NCBI RefSeq assembly: GCF_016908775.1
Contig: NZ_JAFBEP010000018.1
Span: 1-64,000 of the forward strand
DNA length: 64,000 nucleotides
Direction of reading: 5' to 3'
DNA from: Defluviitalea raffinosedens
Lineage (GTDB): Bacteria; Bacillota; Clostridia; Lachnospirales; Defluviitaleaceae
Shown: in pieces, positions 8,428 to 18,124 of the stretch
Position numbering within the stretch: position 1 is the first letter of the stretch
Layout: the number at the start of each line of letters is the position of its first letter
Notes under the pieces: generated by a model
What the model was told of the DNA's origin: nothing
What the model saw: only the letters and a program-made list of their open reading frames with translations
Databases searched by the model: none
Made by a program: the position numbers and the translations under genes

Positions 8428-8629
8428 AATTAATCTCCTTTCTTATCAATAACTTGGTATTTATATATCAATGTTTTATGTAATTTTGTGAAAATAATAC
8501 ATGCAAAATAATTACAAAGATTAACAATTCGACAAAATCAGATTGTAATTCTGAAATAATTATTATAAAATAAATAAAAAGGAGATTATTATAAAATTAT
8601 AGATAAATATCAATAGGGGGGAGAAAAAG
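8428..8629. other. Divergent intergenic region, no gene seen
   Basis: Very AT-rich spacer between the acidic-protein gene (-) and the PilZ gene (+). It must hold both promoters. An orphan AAAAGGAGATTATT at about 8578 is not followed by a start codon. No small gene or structured RNA was recognised. Confidence 0.5.
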
Positions 8630-8902
8630 GTGGAAACTAACGAAAAAAGAAGATTCTTACGTTTCCCTAATGAATCTGAAGTAAAAATAAAAATGAATGA
8701 TACTTTGTCATCCTATCCTATGGAAGATTTTTCTGCTGGTGGGTTTAGAATAAGTTATGTTGAGGATTTTGAAATAGGTCAAATTGTAGAAGCTGAAATA
8801 GACTTTGATTACGGTCAGTTTGTAACAAAAGCAAAAGTTAAATGGATTAATAAAGAAAGAGGAGTAGGTTTTGAATTTATAGATCTTGAAATGTTTTCTT
8901 AA
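8630..8902 (+). CDS. Single-domain PilZ protein, probable c-di-GMP receptor
   Basis: The 90-residue protein is a PilZ domain and nothing else. Both ligand motifs are visible: RRFLR near the N-terminus (RxxxR) and DFSAGG (D/NxSxxG), followed by the beta-barrel strands ending GVGFEFIDL. It likely binds cyclic di-GMP and passes the signal to a partner protein. The start is GTG at 8630, with GGGGGGAG upstream. A terminator follows the stop directly, so it is monocistronic. No diguanylate cyclase or flagellar gene lies in this window to suggest the output. Confidence 0.88.
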   Translation: METNEKRRFLRFPNESEVKIKMNDTLSSYPMEDFSAGGFRISYVEDFEIGQIVEAEIDFDYGQFVTKAKVKWINKERGVGFEFIDLEMFS

Positions 8903-8927
8903 AAGAGCTTAAGAAGCTCTTTTTTTG
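8903..8927 (+). terminator. Intrinsic terminator
   Basis: AGAGCTT-aag-AAGCTCT hairpin followed by seven T residues, directly after the PilZ gene. Confidence 0.9.
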
Positions 8928-8989
8928 ATGAAATGAGTTATAATGTTTATACTATTTATAAAATCCATTTTTAAAGAGGAGTAGATACA

Positions 8990-10354
8990 TTGATTAAGTT
9001 ACCTGCACAATTTGAAGAAAAGATGAGAGGTCTTCTTAAAGATGAATTTAATGAATATGTTAAGTCTTTTGAAGAGAAAAGATATTATGGATTGAGGGTC
9101 AATACCTTGAAAATAGAACCTGGTACATTTAAGGAACGGGTGGATTTTCAATTAAGTCCAGTGCCCTGGTGTAAGGAAGGCTTTTATTACTCAGAAGAAG
9201 ACAAGCCTGCAAAGCATCCATACTATTATGCAGGGTTGTATTACATTCAGGAACCCAGTGCGATGGCACCGGGAGCTATTTTAGATGTCCAGCCGGGAGA
9301 TAAGGTGCTGGATTTATGTGCAGCTCCCGGAGGAAAAAGCACACAGCTTGGAGCGAAGTTAAAGCAGGAAGGCGTCCTTTTTGCCAATGATATTAGTGCG
9401 AGCAGAATAAAAGCACTTATAAAAAACATTGAGATGGCAGGGATTAGAAATGCAGTGATTACCAATGAAACTCCGGAAAAGCTATCCCTGCGTTTAGAAG
9501 AATATTTTGATAAAATATTGGTGGATGCGCCCTGTTCCGGTGAAGGAATGTTCCGGAAAGAACCCCAGGCTCTAAAGAACTGGGAAACCCATGGAGTAGA
9601 AAAATGTTGCACGATGCAAAGAAATATACTTCCCCATGCAGCAAAAATGCTTAAGCCAGGAGGATACATGCTGTATTCTACCTGTACCTTTTCTCCTGAG
9701 GAAAATGAAGGGACGATAGAAGAATTTTTAAAAACGCATCCTGATTTTGAAGTTGTTCCAATTCCCCACGAAAATGGCTTTTCGCCGGGGAGACCTGAAT
9801 GGATCGGAGGACGGGAAAGTTTAAGGGGAGCTGCCAGATTATGGCCTCATAAAGTAAAAGGAGAAGGACATTTTTTGGTCCTTCTGCATAAAAAAGAAGG
9901 AGAAGTAAAAAATAAAATTTCGATTCCTAAACGGGAAGTATCAGATAAGCAGTTAGAAGATTTTTATAACTTTATGAAAGAGAATATTAATGTTACCTTA
10001 AAAGGGGACTTTAAAATTCATAGAGACAATCTTTACCTGGTTCCAAACGATGTACCGGATCTTAATGGTTTAAGAATTATACGATCGGGATGGCTTTTGG
10101 GAAGTTTGAAAAAGAACCGTTTTGAGCCTTCTCATGTAATGGCTATGGGACTTACAAAAAATATGGTTAAGAATAGTATTGATTTACCGCTAGGTGATCC
10201 CAATGTGATGCGCTATTTAAAAGGTGAAACCCTTCAAATAGCAGGCAATAAGGGATGGAATCTGGTATGTGTAGATGGTTATCCCCTGGGGTGGGGTAAA
10301 ATGCAGCAAAACATGTTAAAAAATAAATATTATCCTGCATGGCGATGGATTTAG
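8990..10354 (+). CDS. RsmB/NOP2/Sun-type RNA 5-methylcytosine methyltransferase
   Basis: This 454-residue protein has the SAM-binding core ([16 protein letters not shown]) and the two cysteines of RNA m5C methyltransferases: the catalytic one in [12 protein letters not shown] and the release one in [11 protein letters not shown]. The C-terminal ~130 residues form an RNA-binding extension as in RsmF/YebU. It methylates a cytosine in rRNA or tRNA; the site cannot be assigned. TTG at 8990 is supported by AGAGGAG 8-9 bases upstream. Its end lies just before the next gene's ribosome site, so the two are co-transcribed. Confidence 0.92.
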   Translation: MIKLPAQFEEKMRGLLKDEFNEYVKSFEEKRYYGLRVNTLKIEPGTFKERVDFQLSPVPWCKEGFYYSEEDKPAKHPYYYAGLYYIQEPSAMAPGAILDVQPGDKVLDLCAAPGGKSTQLGAKLKQEGVLFANDISASRIKALIKNIEMAGIRNAVITNETPEKLSLRLEEYFDKILVDAPCSGEGMFRKEPQALKNWETHGVEKCCTMQRNILPHAAKMLKPGGYMLYSTCTFSPEENEGTIEEFLKTHPDFEVVPIPHENGFSPGRPEWIGGRESLRGAARLWPHKVKGEGHFLVLLHKKEGEVKNKISIPKREVSDKQLEDFYNFMKENINVTLKGDFKIHRDNLYLVPNDVPDLNGLRIIRSGWLLGSLKKNRFEPSHVMAMGLTKNMVKNSIDLPLGDPNVMRYLKGETLQIAGNKGWNLVCVDGYPLGWGKMQQNMLKNKYYPAWRWI

Positions 10355-10365
10355 TGGAGGCTGAA

Positions 10366-12225
10366 ATGACAGATTTTTTACCGATTTCAAAAAGAGATAT
10401 GGAAAAAAGAGGATGGGAATATGTTGATTTTGTTTTGATATCAGGTGATGCTTACGTAGATCATCCTTCTTTTGGAACTGCGATCATTGGACGTATTTTA
10501 GAAAGCAGGGGATATAAGGTAGGAATTATTGCACAACCTTCCTGGAAAGATGCTTCTGATTTTAAAAAACTGGGAAAGCCGAGACTCGGGTTTTTAATTA
10601 CCAGTGGAAACATTGATTCCATGGTAAATCATTATACTGTAGCGAAAAAGAGACGAAATCAAGATGCTTATTCTCCGGGGGGAAAAGCAGGTATGCGGCC
10701 GGATAGGGCAACCATTGTCTATGCCAACAGAGCACGGGAAGCCTATAAAGATGTTCCAATAATATTAGGCGGTATTGAAGCAAGTTTAAGAAGACTGGCC
10801 CATTATGATTATTGGGACAATAAGGTAAGACGATCGATTTTATTAGACTCTAAGGCCGATTTGATCGTATATGGCATGGGAGAAAAAGCGATTGTTGAAA
10901 TTGCGGAGGCGTTAGATAGTGGAATACCGGTCAATGAAATAACTTATATCAGGGGAACGGTATATAAGACAAAAGATAAAGAAAGAGCCTATGACTATAT
11001 GGTGCTTCCGCCTTATAATGAGATTATAAGCTCAAAAGAAAAATATGGAGAGAGCTTCTTAATACAATATGAAAATACTGATGCAATAGCTGCAAAGACG
11101 CTTATAGAACCCTATGGGGACATTTATGTGGTTCAAAATCCTCCGGCAATGCCTTTAAGCCAAAAGGAATTAGATGCTGTTTACGATCTTCCTTATATGA
11201 GAACCTATCATCCCATATATGAGTCTCAAGGGGGCATTCCCGCCTTACAGGAGGTTAAATTCAGTATTATAAACAATAGAGGATGTTTTGGAAGCTGCAG
11301 TTTTTGTGCATTGACTTTTCATCAGGGACGAGTGGTACAGTCGAGAAGCCATGAATCTATTATTCATGAGGCTGAGGCCATGACAGAAGACCCAGAGTTT
11401 AAAGGCTACATTCATGATGTGGGAGGGCCTACGGCCAATTTTAGAGAGCCAGCCTGTCAGAAGCAGAAAAGTAAAGGAGCATGTATCAAAAAGCAATGCT
11501 TATTTCCTAATCCCTGTAAGCAGCTAAAAGTAGATCATAAGGATTATTTGACTCTTCTTCATAAATTGAGAAACATTCCTAAAGTAAAAAAAGTGTTTAT
11601 TCGTTCAGGGATTCGTTATGATTATTTGATTTATGATCAGGATGAAAGTTTCTTCAGGGAACTGTGCCAGTATCATATCAGCGGACAACTTAAAGTTGCA
11701 CCTGAACATATTTCATCCAGAGTGCTTCAGAAGATGGGAAAGCCCAACAGAAATGTATATGATAAATTTGTAAGAAGATACTACGAAATTAATAAAGAGC
11801 TGGGGAAAAATCAATTCTTAGTTCCTTATTTGATGTCGAGCCATCCTGGATCGGATATCGAAGCAGCTATTGAGCTGGCAGAATATTTAAGAGATTTAGG
11901 CTACATGCCGGAACAGGTGCAGGATTTTTATCCTACCCCCGGGACACTGTCAACATGCATGTATTACACTGAAATGGATCCCAGAACAAAGGAAAAAGTA
12001 TATGTTGCAAAATCTCCCCATGAGAAAGCCGTCCAGAGAGCATTAATGCAATTTAGAAAGACTGAAAACTACTCGCTTGTCCTGGAAGCGTTGAAGAAAG
12101 CCGGCAGAGAGGATTTAATCGGGTATGATAAAAAGTGTTTAATTAAGCCTCGGAAGAAAAACGAACCACAAGAGAAAAGTAAAAAAAGATATAACGGTAA
12201 AAGGTTGAAAGATCAACACAAATAA
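10366..12225 (+). CDS. YgiQ family radical SAM protein
   Basis: The start chosen is ATG 10366 ([18 protein letters not shown]), because GTGGAGG at 10354-10360 precedes it and family members begin this way; an ATG at 10339 would overlap the previous gene. The 619-residue protein has an N-terminal cobalamin-like region, a radical-SAM motif ([16 protein letters not shown]) and the family-specific block GGPTANF with a cysteine-rich insert ([15 protein letters not shown]). The biochemical reaction of YgiQ proteins is not established. It ends in a basic tail. Operon with the RNA methyltransferase gene is likely from the 11-base spacing. Confidence 0.92.
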   Translation: MTDFLPISKRDMEKRGWEYVDFVLISGDAYVDHPSFGTAIIGRILESRGYKVGIIAQPSWKDASDFKKLGKPRLGFLITSGNIDSMVNHYTVAKKRRNQDAYSPGGKAGMRPDRATIVYANRAREAYKDVPIILGGIEASLRRLAHYDYWDNKVRRSILLDSKADLIVYGMGEKAIVEIAEALDSGIPVNEITYIRGTVYKTKDKERAYDYMVLPPYNEIISSKEKYGESFLIQYENTDAIAAKTLIEPYGDIYVVQNPPAMPLSQKELDAVYDLPYMRTYHPIYESQGGIPALQEVKFSIINNRGCFGSCSFCALTFHQGRVVQSRSHESIIHEAEAMTEDPEFKGYIHDVGGPTANFREPACQKQKSKGACIKKQCLFPNPCKQLKVDHKDYLTLLHKLRNIPKVKKVFIRSGIRYDYLIYDQDESFFRELCQYHISGQLKVAPEHISSRVLQKMGKPNRNVYDKFVRRYYEINKELGKNQFLVPYLMSSHPGSDIEAAIELAEYLRDLGYMPEQVQDFYPTPGTLSTCMYYTEMDPRTKEKVYVAKSPHEKAVQRALMQFRKTENYSLVLEALKKAGREDLIGYDKKCLIKPRKKNEPQEKSKKRYNGKRLKDQHK

Positions 12226-12272
12226 TATACAATAAAACAAATTAGCGAGCACGATTTGGGGGGACGGATAAC

Positions 12273-12803
12273 ATGTCTCTTTTTAAGAGATTTACTAAGA
12301 ATACTGCTTCTGATAAAGAAATTACTCAACTTTTAAAAACACTGGATGAAGAAATGGCAAAAATTAAGGTTGAATCCTCAACAATGGAAGCAACTCAGTC
12401 CAGAACCAAACGAGAGCTGGACGAATGCCGTGAAGAAATAAAAAAGATGCAGGATTATATAGAACATGCCAGAAACTCAGGAAATACGGAGAACGAAAGG
12501 ATATTCCTGACCAAAAAGGCTGCACTGGAAGAAAAAGAGAAAACACTGAAAAATGCTTTTGATGCTATGATTAATCATATGCAAAGAATGAATCAGTCTC
12601 AAGATCTAATAGTATCTAAAATGAATGAGTTAAAAAATCGCAAGGATGCTATAGATATCAAAATTGAGAGAGCTAAAATATTAGAAAAATTAAATGAGAT
12701 CAATACCAATGCTTTTTCAGCTTTAGAAGAAAAAGTTAATAGAAGGTTAGACCTGGTAGAAGCACTAGCTGAACTTGATGAGATAGAAAAAGGAAATTTC
12801 TAA
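12273..12803 (+). CDS. PspA/IM30-like coiled-coil protein, short
   Basis: This 176-residue protein is almost entirely alpha-helical coiled coil after a short amphipathic start (MSLFKRFTK). The pattern of the middle (ENERIFLTKKAALEEKEKTL) and the end (LNEINTNAFSALEEKVNRRLD) matches PspA/Vipp1-type helices, but it is about 45 residues shorter than PspA. The next gene, 12 bases downstream, encodes an SPFH/zinc-ribbon protein like B. subtilis YdjI, which lies in an operon with pspA (ydjF). The likely role is membrane-stress binding, as inferred from context. Classification as PspA family needs a profile search. Confidence 0.65.
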   Translation: MSLFKRFTKNTASDKEITQLLKTLDEEMAKIKVESSTMEATQSRTKRELDECREEIKKMQDYIEHARNSGNTENERIFLTKKAALEEKEKTLKNAFDAMINHMQRMNQSQDLIVSKMNELKNRKDAIDIKIERAKILEKLNEINTNAFSALEEKVNRRLDLVEALAELDEIEKGNF

Positions 12804-12815
12804 GGGGGCTAAGTC

Positions 12816-13862
12816 ATGGGTATTTTTGGAAAACAATTATTGAATGTGATTGAATGGAATGAAACAAGGGATGATGTGCTGTTCTGGAAATGGAATAATG
12901 ATGAAATTAAAAAAGGAAGCAGATTAATCATTAGACCGGGGCAAGATGCCATTTTTCTTTATAATGGTAAGATAGAAGGCATATTTAAAGATGAAGGCAA
13001 TTATGAAATAGAAACAGAGATCATACCTTTTTTAAGTACATTGAAAGGATTTAAGTTTGGTTTTAACAGTGGACTTAGGGCAGAAATTGTGTTCGTAAAT
13101 ACTAAAGAATTTTTAATCAGATGGGGGACAAAAAATGCCATCAACATTCCTGCTCCAAGTATGCCAGGAGGTATTCCCATACGCAGTTTTGGAACTTTTA
13201 CGGTTAAAGTGGATGATTATTTAGTGCTTATTGATAAAATCGTAGGAATAAAGAAAACTTTCACAGTGGATGATATCAGGGAAAGGGCCTTAGCAGTCTT
13301 AGATCAGCTGCTTATGAAATGGATTGTCAAAGAAGGCAAAAATATGTTTAACCTTCAGGCAAATGCTTTTGATATTGCCAGAGGAATAAGAACGGATTTG
13401 GATATGGAAATGATTAAGATTGGATTGACCGTTACCGATCTTACGATATCCAGTTTCAACTATCCGGAACAAATCCAGAAGATGATCGAAAAGAATGCAT
13501 CTTTTGAAATGGTTGGAAATGTAGACAAGTATCAGAAGATCAGCATAATAGATTCTTTAGAAAAGAATCCCGGTGGTAATATAGGAAGTACCCTTCAAGC
13601 CGGTATGGGAATTTCTATCGGAATGGAAATGGCAAAGCAAATGACAAAGCCCCTTACTGAAAACAATCCTTTTGCTGGGCAGAAATTCTGTAAAAAATGT
13701 TACGAACCTATAGCCCCTGATACGAAATTTTGCAGCAATTGTGGGGAAAAAGTTGTGGATGATGTTCCAACTGCACCCAAAAAGCAATTTTGCTCTGAAT
13801 GTGGAGCTAAATTACAGGATGGAGCAAAGTTCTGCAGCGAGTGTGGAAGTAAAATCATATAG
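12816..13862 (+). CDS. SPFH-domain protein with C-terminal double zinc ribbon (YdjI-like)
   Basis: The 348-residue protein has an N-terminal SPFH/virion-core-like domain (about 20-270) and two C-terminal zinc ribbons (FCKKCYEPI...FCSNCG and FCSECGAKL...FCSECGSKI). It has no clear membrane helix. This is the YdjI arrangement; in Bacillus ydjI is co-transcribed with pspA, ydjG and ydjH. Here the PspA-like gene precedes it directly, while the YdjG/YdjH-like pair sits 7 kb upstream. The start has the site AAGGGGG before ATG. A convergent terminator closes the operon. Function at the membrane is inferred. Confidence 0.82.
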   Translation: MGIFGKQLLNVIEWNETRDDVLFWKWNNDEIKKGSRLIIRPGQDAIFLYNGKIEGIFKDEGNYEIETEIIPFLSTLKGFKFGFNSGLRAEIVFVNTKEFLIRWGTKNAINIPAPSMPGGIPIRSFGTFTVKVDDYLVLIDKIVGIKKTFTVDDIRERALAVLDQLLMKWIVKEGKNMFNLQANAFDIARGIRTDLDMEMIKIGLTVTDLTISSFNYPEQIQKMIEKNASFEMVGNVDKYQKISIIDSLEKNPGGNIGSTLQAGMGISIGMEMAKQMTKPLTENNPFAGQKFCKKCYEPIAPDTKFCSNCGEKVVDDVPTAPKKQFCSECGAKLQDGAKFCSECGSKII

Positions 13863-13870
13863 ATATAAAG

Positions 13871-13912
13871 GAAAAAAGATGGATCAATATGATGATCCAT
13901 CTATTGCATTTT
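13871..13912. terminator. Bidirectional terminator between convergent genes
   Basis: AGATGGATCA (13877-13886) pairs perfectly with TGATCCATCT (13893-13902). An A run on the left gives a T run on the minus strand, and a T-rich stretch lies to the right. It serves the SPFH gene and pepF. Confidence 0.85.
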
Positions 13913-15677
13913 ATAAATGAATAAATTTGTCTATATCTTTTTCAATAAGCTTAAGAGAATTTTTCCAAAATTCTACAGAGTGAAGATCAATATTCATTTT
14001 TTTGGCCACATCCACTAAATTGCTTTTGCCTGTGGCAGCAAGCAAATCATCAAATTCTTTTACAAAGGTTTCGCCTCGTTCTAAATATAAAGCATAGAGT
14101 CCTTTAGAGAATAAAAGTCCAAAAGCATAAGGGAAGTTATAATAATTGTAATCGGCATAATAATAATGAGGCTTGCAGACCCACATATAAGGATGAAGGT
14201 AATTTTCGTCAAGGCCCTCGCCGTAGGCTTCCTTTTGAGATTCCAGCATCATCTTTTTAAGCTCATTGACAGATAAAGAACCATGTTCTCTTCTTTTAAA
14301 AAGTTCATCTTCGAATAAGAAACGACTGTAGATATCCACGATTACTTGAGTTGAACTCATCAGATCGCTTTCAAGTATGGCAAAGGCTTCTTCGGGAGAA
14401 GCTTCCTTAAGAGCCGCATTGATGATAATTGTTTCAGCGAAAATGGATGCAGTTTCTGCAATGGGCATAGGATAATCACTGTTTAAATAAGTTTCATTTT
14501 TTAAACACTCACCATGATATCCGTGACCAAGTTCATGAGCAAGGGTCACCACGTCATTGAATGTTCCTGTAAAGTTGCTTAAAATTCGACTTTCTTTTAT
14601 GGCATGGATATTTGAACAGAAAGCACCGCCTCGTTTGCCGTCTCTGGGTTCTGCATCAATCCATCTTTTTTCAAAGGCATTCTTTGCAAAGTTTCCTAAA
14701 GCAGGACTAAATTTGCTAAAATTCTTTACGATGAAATCTTTTGCTTCTTCATAAGTGAATTTCATTTCCACTTCACCCATAGGGGCAAACAAATCATAGA
14801 AAGGAATTCCATTTTTATGTCCCAGCAGTTCTGCTTTTTTCTTAAGATATTTCCTAAAAGAAGGCAGAGATTCCATAATGGATGAAAACATTGCATCCAA
14901 GGTTTCTTGATCCATTCTTGAATGAATCAGTGTCATTTCAAGAGGAGAATGATATCCTCTCATTTTGGATTCAGTGATGACTTCACCCTTGATACCGTTT
15001 AAGGATGCAGCAGAGGCTTCTGCAATTTTATCATAGGCCTTAAGTTCAGCTTCATAAGCTGTCTTTCTAAGCTCAGCATCCTTTTCATATGCCATATTGC
15101 GTACAATCGGAAGGGGCAATTGCTTGCTTTCTCCATTGATTGTAATATCTACAAGCAAAGTGGATGAAAGGAGTTCCTGAAGTTTTTCCCAGGCTTTTGA
15201 ACCGGTGTTTTTCATCTTAGCCAGTAAAATTTCTTCTTCGTCGCTTAATAAGTAATTAGTTTCTAAAATAAGTTCTTTTAAATAAAAAGTATGTTCTTTT
15301 AAAAGATCCGAACAGCAAATCAAAGTATCTAAATTGCCTAAGGAGTTAAGCCATTTTTTGAACTTCGTTAAGGGTTCGGCAAGATCAGTAATTTTGGCTT
15401 CCAATTTTTCTATTACTTGCAGAGCTGTTTCGTTTTTTGCGTCTACACTCATAGTTAAAGAAGCATATTCATATAATCGACTATAAAGATTTCCAAATTC
15501 AATTTGCATTTTGAGGTAGTTTTCAATTTTGGAAACAGAACTTTCGATGGAATCTAAATTGTTCTTTGACCATTCTTTTATGGTTTCAATTTTTTCAAAT
15601 ACTTCTTCAAAATCTTTTTGAAACGATTCTGAGTCAAACGAAGGGTATAATTCTTCAAGACTCCAGCGCATATCCAT
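13911..15677 (-). CDS. pepF: Oligoendopeptidase F, M3 family
   Basis: The zinc-binding motif HELGHGYHGE in VTLAHELGHGYHGECL places this 588-residue protein in the M3 metallopeptidases. Length and the N-terminal WSLEELYPSFDS match oligoendopeptidase F, which cleaves short peptides in the cytoplasm. No signal peptide. ATG at 15677 is chosen as start because AGGAG lies 8 bases upstream; the GTG at 15686 would overlap that site. It is a single gene, divergent from the DUF1538 operon. Confidence 0.93.
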   Translation of the reverse strand: MDMRWSLEELYPSFDSESFQKDFEEVFEKIETIKEWSKNNLDSIESSVSKIENYLKMQIEFGNLYSRLYEYASLTMSVDAKNETALQVIEKLEAKITDLAEPLTKFKKWLNSLGNLDTLICCSDLLKEHTFYLKELILETNYLLSDEEEILLAKMKNTGSKAWEKLQELLSSTLLVDITINGESKQLPLPIVRNMAYEKDAELRKTAYEAELKAYDKIAEASAASLNGIKGEVITESKMRGYHSPLEMTLIHSRMDQETLDAMFSSIMESLPSFRKYLKKKAELLGHKNGIPFYDLFAPMGEVEMKFTYEEAKDFIVKNFSKFSPALGNFAKNAFEKRWIDAEPRDGKRGGAFCSNIHAIKESRILSNFTGTFNDVVTLAHELGHGYHGECLKNETYLNSDYPMPIAETASIFAETIIINAALKEASPEEAFAILESDLMSSTQVIVDIYSRFLFEDELFKRREHGSLSVNELKKMMLESQKEAYGEGLDENYLHPYMWVCKPHYYYADYNYYNFPYAFGLLFSKGLYALYLERGETFVKEFDDLLAATGKSNLVDVAKKMNIDLHSVEFWKNSLKLIEKDIDKFIHL

Positions 15678-15795
15678 GATGATCACTCCTGTATATATTC
15701 TATGGTATAGTATTATAATACCCTTTATTTTAATAAACTACAATATGTATTAATCGAGGAAGTTTAAACTTTACCAGAATGGTCAAGGGAAAAGC

Positions 15796-15824
15796 TTAAC
15801 TTTACATAATTTTTATGCTATACT
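15796..15824 (+). promoter_or_regulatory. Sigma-A-type promoter of the DUF1538/PII operon
   Basis: TTAACT (15796-15801), 17-base spacer, TATACT (15819-15824), about 40 bases before the first start codon. Good match to the housekeeping consensus. Confidence 0.7.
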
Positions 15825-15862
15825 TTAATTGGACAATAAATAAGAAGGGATGTTGATCGCGG

Positions 15863-17335
15863 TTGAATATGTTAATGCAGAAATTAAAAGAGGTCATAAT
15901 ATCTGTTCTTCCCATTACACTTATTGTACTATTACTTAATTTTACGATAGTTCCTATTGGTAGTAATTTGGTGGGGAGATTTATAGTAGGAGCAGTACTG
16001 ATTATTTTGGGGCTGTCAATCTTTTTATTTGGAGTAGATCTAGGAATACAACCTATAGGAACGCTTATGGGTGAAAGCATTACAAAAAGTAAAAAGCTAT
16101 GGGTTGTTTTAATCTTTGGATTTATTCTTGGATTCTTTGTTAATATTGCCGAGCCGGATTTGCAGGTGTTGGCAAAGCAAGTCAGTGATGTTACTTCAGG
16201 AGTAATCTCGCAAACGAGTTTACTAGTGGTTGTTTCAATTGGTATAGGCTTAATGGTTTCAGTTGGGTTAGGAAGAATCGTCTTTAATTTCCCCCTTAAT
16301 AAACTTCTGATCATTTTGTATGGAATTATACTTATCTTAGGATTATTGGCGCCTTCTTCGATTTTAGGCATAGCTTTTGATTCAGGAGGCGCTACAACTG
16401 GATCGATGACCGTTCCTTTTATTTTGGCTTTAGGGTTAGGAGTATCCTCCATTCGAGGGGGGAAAGAATCTGAAGAAGATAGTTTCGGTTTAGTGGGAAT
16501 AGCTTCTACTGGTCCCATGATTGCCGTTTTTATAATGAGTATTTTTTCTGGAATCAAAGAATTAACAGGAGATTTATCAGCGAACACCATAGATGAAATG
16601 GGAATCATAGCCCCTTTTATTCATGAAATTCCTAAGATCTCTTTTGAAGTTACAATGGCGTTACTTCCTTTCTTAATCCTTTTCTTTATTTTCCAAAGAC
16701 TTTTCTTCAAGTTAACCAAAAGACAATTTAGTAAAATCTTAAAAGGTTTGATTTATACTTTTATTGGATTTGTGCTATTTTTAACAGGAGTAAATGCAGG
16801 CTTTATGGAAGCAGGCACAATGATTGGTTATGGACTTGCATCTCTGGAGAATAATTGGATTGTCGTACCTATAGGATTTATTCTTGGATTTGCAGTTATT
16901 TTAGCGGAGCCTGCTGTTTATGTATTAAATGAGCAAATTGAAGACGTTACTAGTGGACATATTAGAAAAAAAGTAATATTATATACATTGGCAATAGGAG
17001 TTGCAGTAGCAGTTTCTCTTTCCATGCTTCGAATAATGGTGAAAGGCATTCAGTTATGGCACTTTCTTTTACCTTTATATGTCTTAGCAATCGTATTATC
17101 TTATTTTGCACCCAAAATTTTTGTAGGAATTGCCTTTGACTCCGGTGGAGTGGCTTCCGGCCCTATGACGGCAACATTTATTCTGGCATTTGCCCAAGGG
17201 GTGGCGAAGTCCATTGATGGAGCAGATGTTTTAATGGATGGTTTTGGTGTAATTGCTATGGTAGCATTAACCCCACTGATTGCAATACAGATTTTAGGAT
17301 TAATATATGAATATAAGGCTTCTAAAAGGAGTTGA
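15863..17335 (+). CDS. DUF1538 integral membrane protein, internally duplicated
   Basis: This 490-residue protein is almost all membrane helix and consists of two homologous halves. Each has a GFILGF-x4-AEP block, a DVTSG block, and a GIAFDSGG...MT..FILA block. This is the DUF1538 family, thought to be a transporter or channel with unknown substrate. The inverted or tandem duplication and the Gly/Ser-rich, polar re-entrant-like segments support transport. The start is TTG at 15863. The next gene, 5 bases downstream, encodes a tandem PII-like protein, so control of the membrane protein by a PII-type sensor is likely. Real substrate cannot be read. Confidence 0.88.
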   Translation: MNMLMQKLKEVIISVLPITLIVLLLNFTIVPIGSNLVGRFIVGAVLIILGLSIFLFGVDLGIQPIGTLMGESITKSKKLWVVLIFGFILGFFVNIAEPDLQVLAKQVSDVTSGVISQTSLLVVVSIGIGLMVSVGLGRIVFNFPLNKLLIILYGIILILGLLAPSSILGIAFDSGGATTGSMTVPFILALGLGVSSIRGGKESEEDSFGLVGIASTGPMIAVFIMSIFSGIKELTGDLSANTIDEMGIIAPFIHEIPKISFEVTMALLPFLILFFIFQRLFFKLTKRQFSKILKGLIYTFIGFVLFLTGVNAGFMEAGTMIGYGLASLENNWIVVPIGFILGFAVILAEPAVYVLNEQIEDVTSGHIRKKVILYTLAIGVAVAVSLSMLRIMVKGIQLWHFLLPLYVLAIVLSYFAPKIFVGIAFDSGGVASGPMTATFILAFAQGVAKSIDGADVLMDGFGVIAMVALTPLIAIQILGLIYEYKASKRS

Positions 17336-17340
17336 AATAG

Positions 17341-18036
17341 ATGGAATCGGATACTATGAATAATTATATTCTTACCCTTGTTGTGGTAAATCCCGGAGTG
17401 GGCAGTAAGGTTTTGGCAGAAGCAAAACATATCGGTGTAAATGGTGGAACAATTTTTTTAGGAAAAGGAACAACAACCAACCGATTGCTAGAATTTCTTG
17501 GATTTGATGAAGAAAAAAAGGAAATTGTATTATTGGGTTCGGAAGATAAATATGAAAGCATACTCCATGAAACTTTAACAAGTAAATTTCATATGGATAA
17601 ACCTAATCAGGGAATTATCATTACGATACCAATAAAAAGTATAATCGGCAGAATAACTGATATAGGATCTGATGTTGTCAGGGAATTGAAAACAGGAGGG
17701 AACCATGACATGCAAATGGAATATGAAGCGGTCTTCACGATCGTAGACAGAGGACTTGGTCATGAAGTTGTGGATGTAGCTAGTTCGGCAGGAGCAAGGG
17801 GAGCAACAATTATAAATGCAAGAGGTTCGGGAATTCATGAAGATAATAAATTTTTTGCAATGAATATCGAGCCAGAAAAAGAGATTGTAATGATTATCGT
17901 TCCAAAAGAAATATCTGATGCAGTTGTTAAAATTATAAGGGAAAAAATGAAAATAGATGAACCTGGAAAGGGCATAATGTTTGTTATGAATGTTAGCAAG
18001 ACTTCAGGTTTATTTAGAGAGGATACACACAAATAA
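17341..18036 (+). CDS. Tandem PII-like signalling protein partnered with DUF1538
   Basis: The 231-residue protein contains two GlnB/PII-like ferredoxin folds: about 5-105 (LTLVVVNPGVGSKVLAEAKH, GGTIFLGKG) and about 122-220 (FTIVDRGLGHEVVDVASSAG, RGATIINARG). Each ends in a hydrophobic strand after a D.P..G motif (DKPNQGIIITIP; DEPGKGIMFVM). The canonical PII T-loop tyrosine region is not present, so it is not a classical nitrogen regulator. PII proteins gate transporters by nucleotide binding; here the likely target is the adjacent DUF1538 protein. The pairing of a two-repeat membrane protein with a two-repeat PII protein is notable. Confidence 0.85.
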   Translation: MESDTMNNYILTLVVVNPGVGSKVLAEAKHIGVNGGTIFLGKGTTTNRLLEFLGFDEEKKEIVLLGSEDKYESILHETLTSKFHMDKPNQGIIITIPIKSIIGRITDIGSDVVRELKTGGNHDMQMEYEAVFTIVDRGLGHEVVDVASSAGARGATIINARGSGIHEDNKFFAMNIEPEKEIVMIIVPKEISDAVVKIIREKMKIDEPGKGIMFVMNVSKTSGLFREDTHK

Positions 18037-18066
18037 AAACATCGACTTTGGTCGATGTTTTTATTT
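18035..18066. terminator. Bidirectional terminator
   Basis: ACATCGAC-tttg-GTCGATGT with A run before and T run after. Ends the DUF1538/PII operon and can also act on the convergent ABC-F gene. Confidence 0.9.
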
Positions 18067-18124
18067 TGAAATGAAGAAAGTATGCTTTGCAAGTTTTTTG
18101 AAAATGCGACGAAACACTTTCTTG

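Noticed and set aside
8428-8629. Riboswitch or small RNA in the 200-base spacer before the PilZ gene
   Set aside because: No conserved riboswitch core or stable fold was found by eye; the stretch is simply AT-rich.
10339-10365. Earlier ATG start for the YgiQ gene
   Set aside because: It would overlap the upstream gene and has no ribosome site, while ATG 10366 follows GTGGAGG and begins with the family's usual N-terminus.
15802-16608. Long (268-codon) open frame on the minus strand opposite the DUF1538 gene
   Set aside because: It mirrors the codon structure of a hydrophobic protein gene, lacks a ribosome site, and its product is Pro/Ser/Thr-rich nonsense. The plus-strand gene is clearly real.
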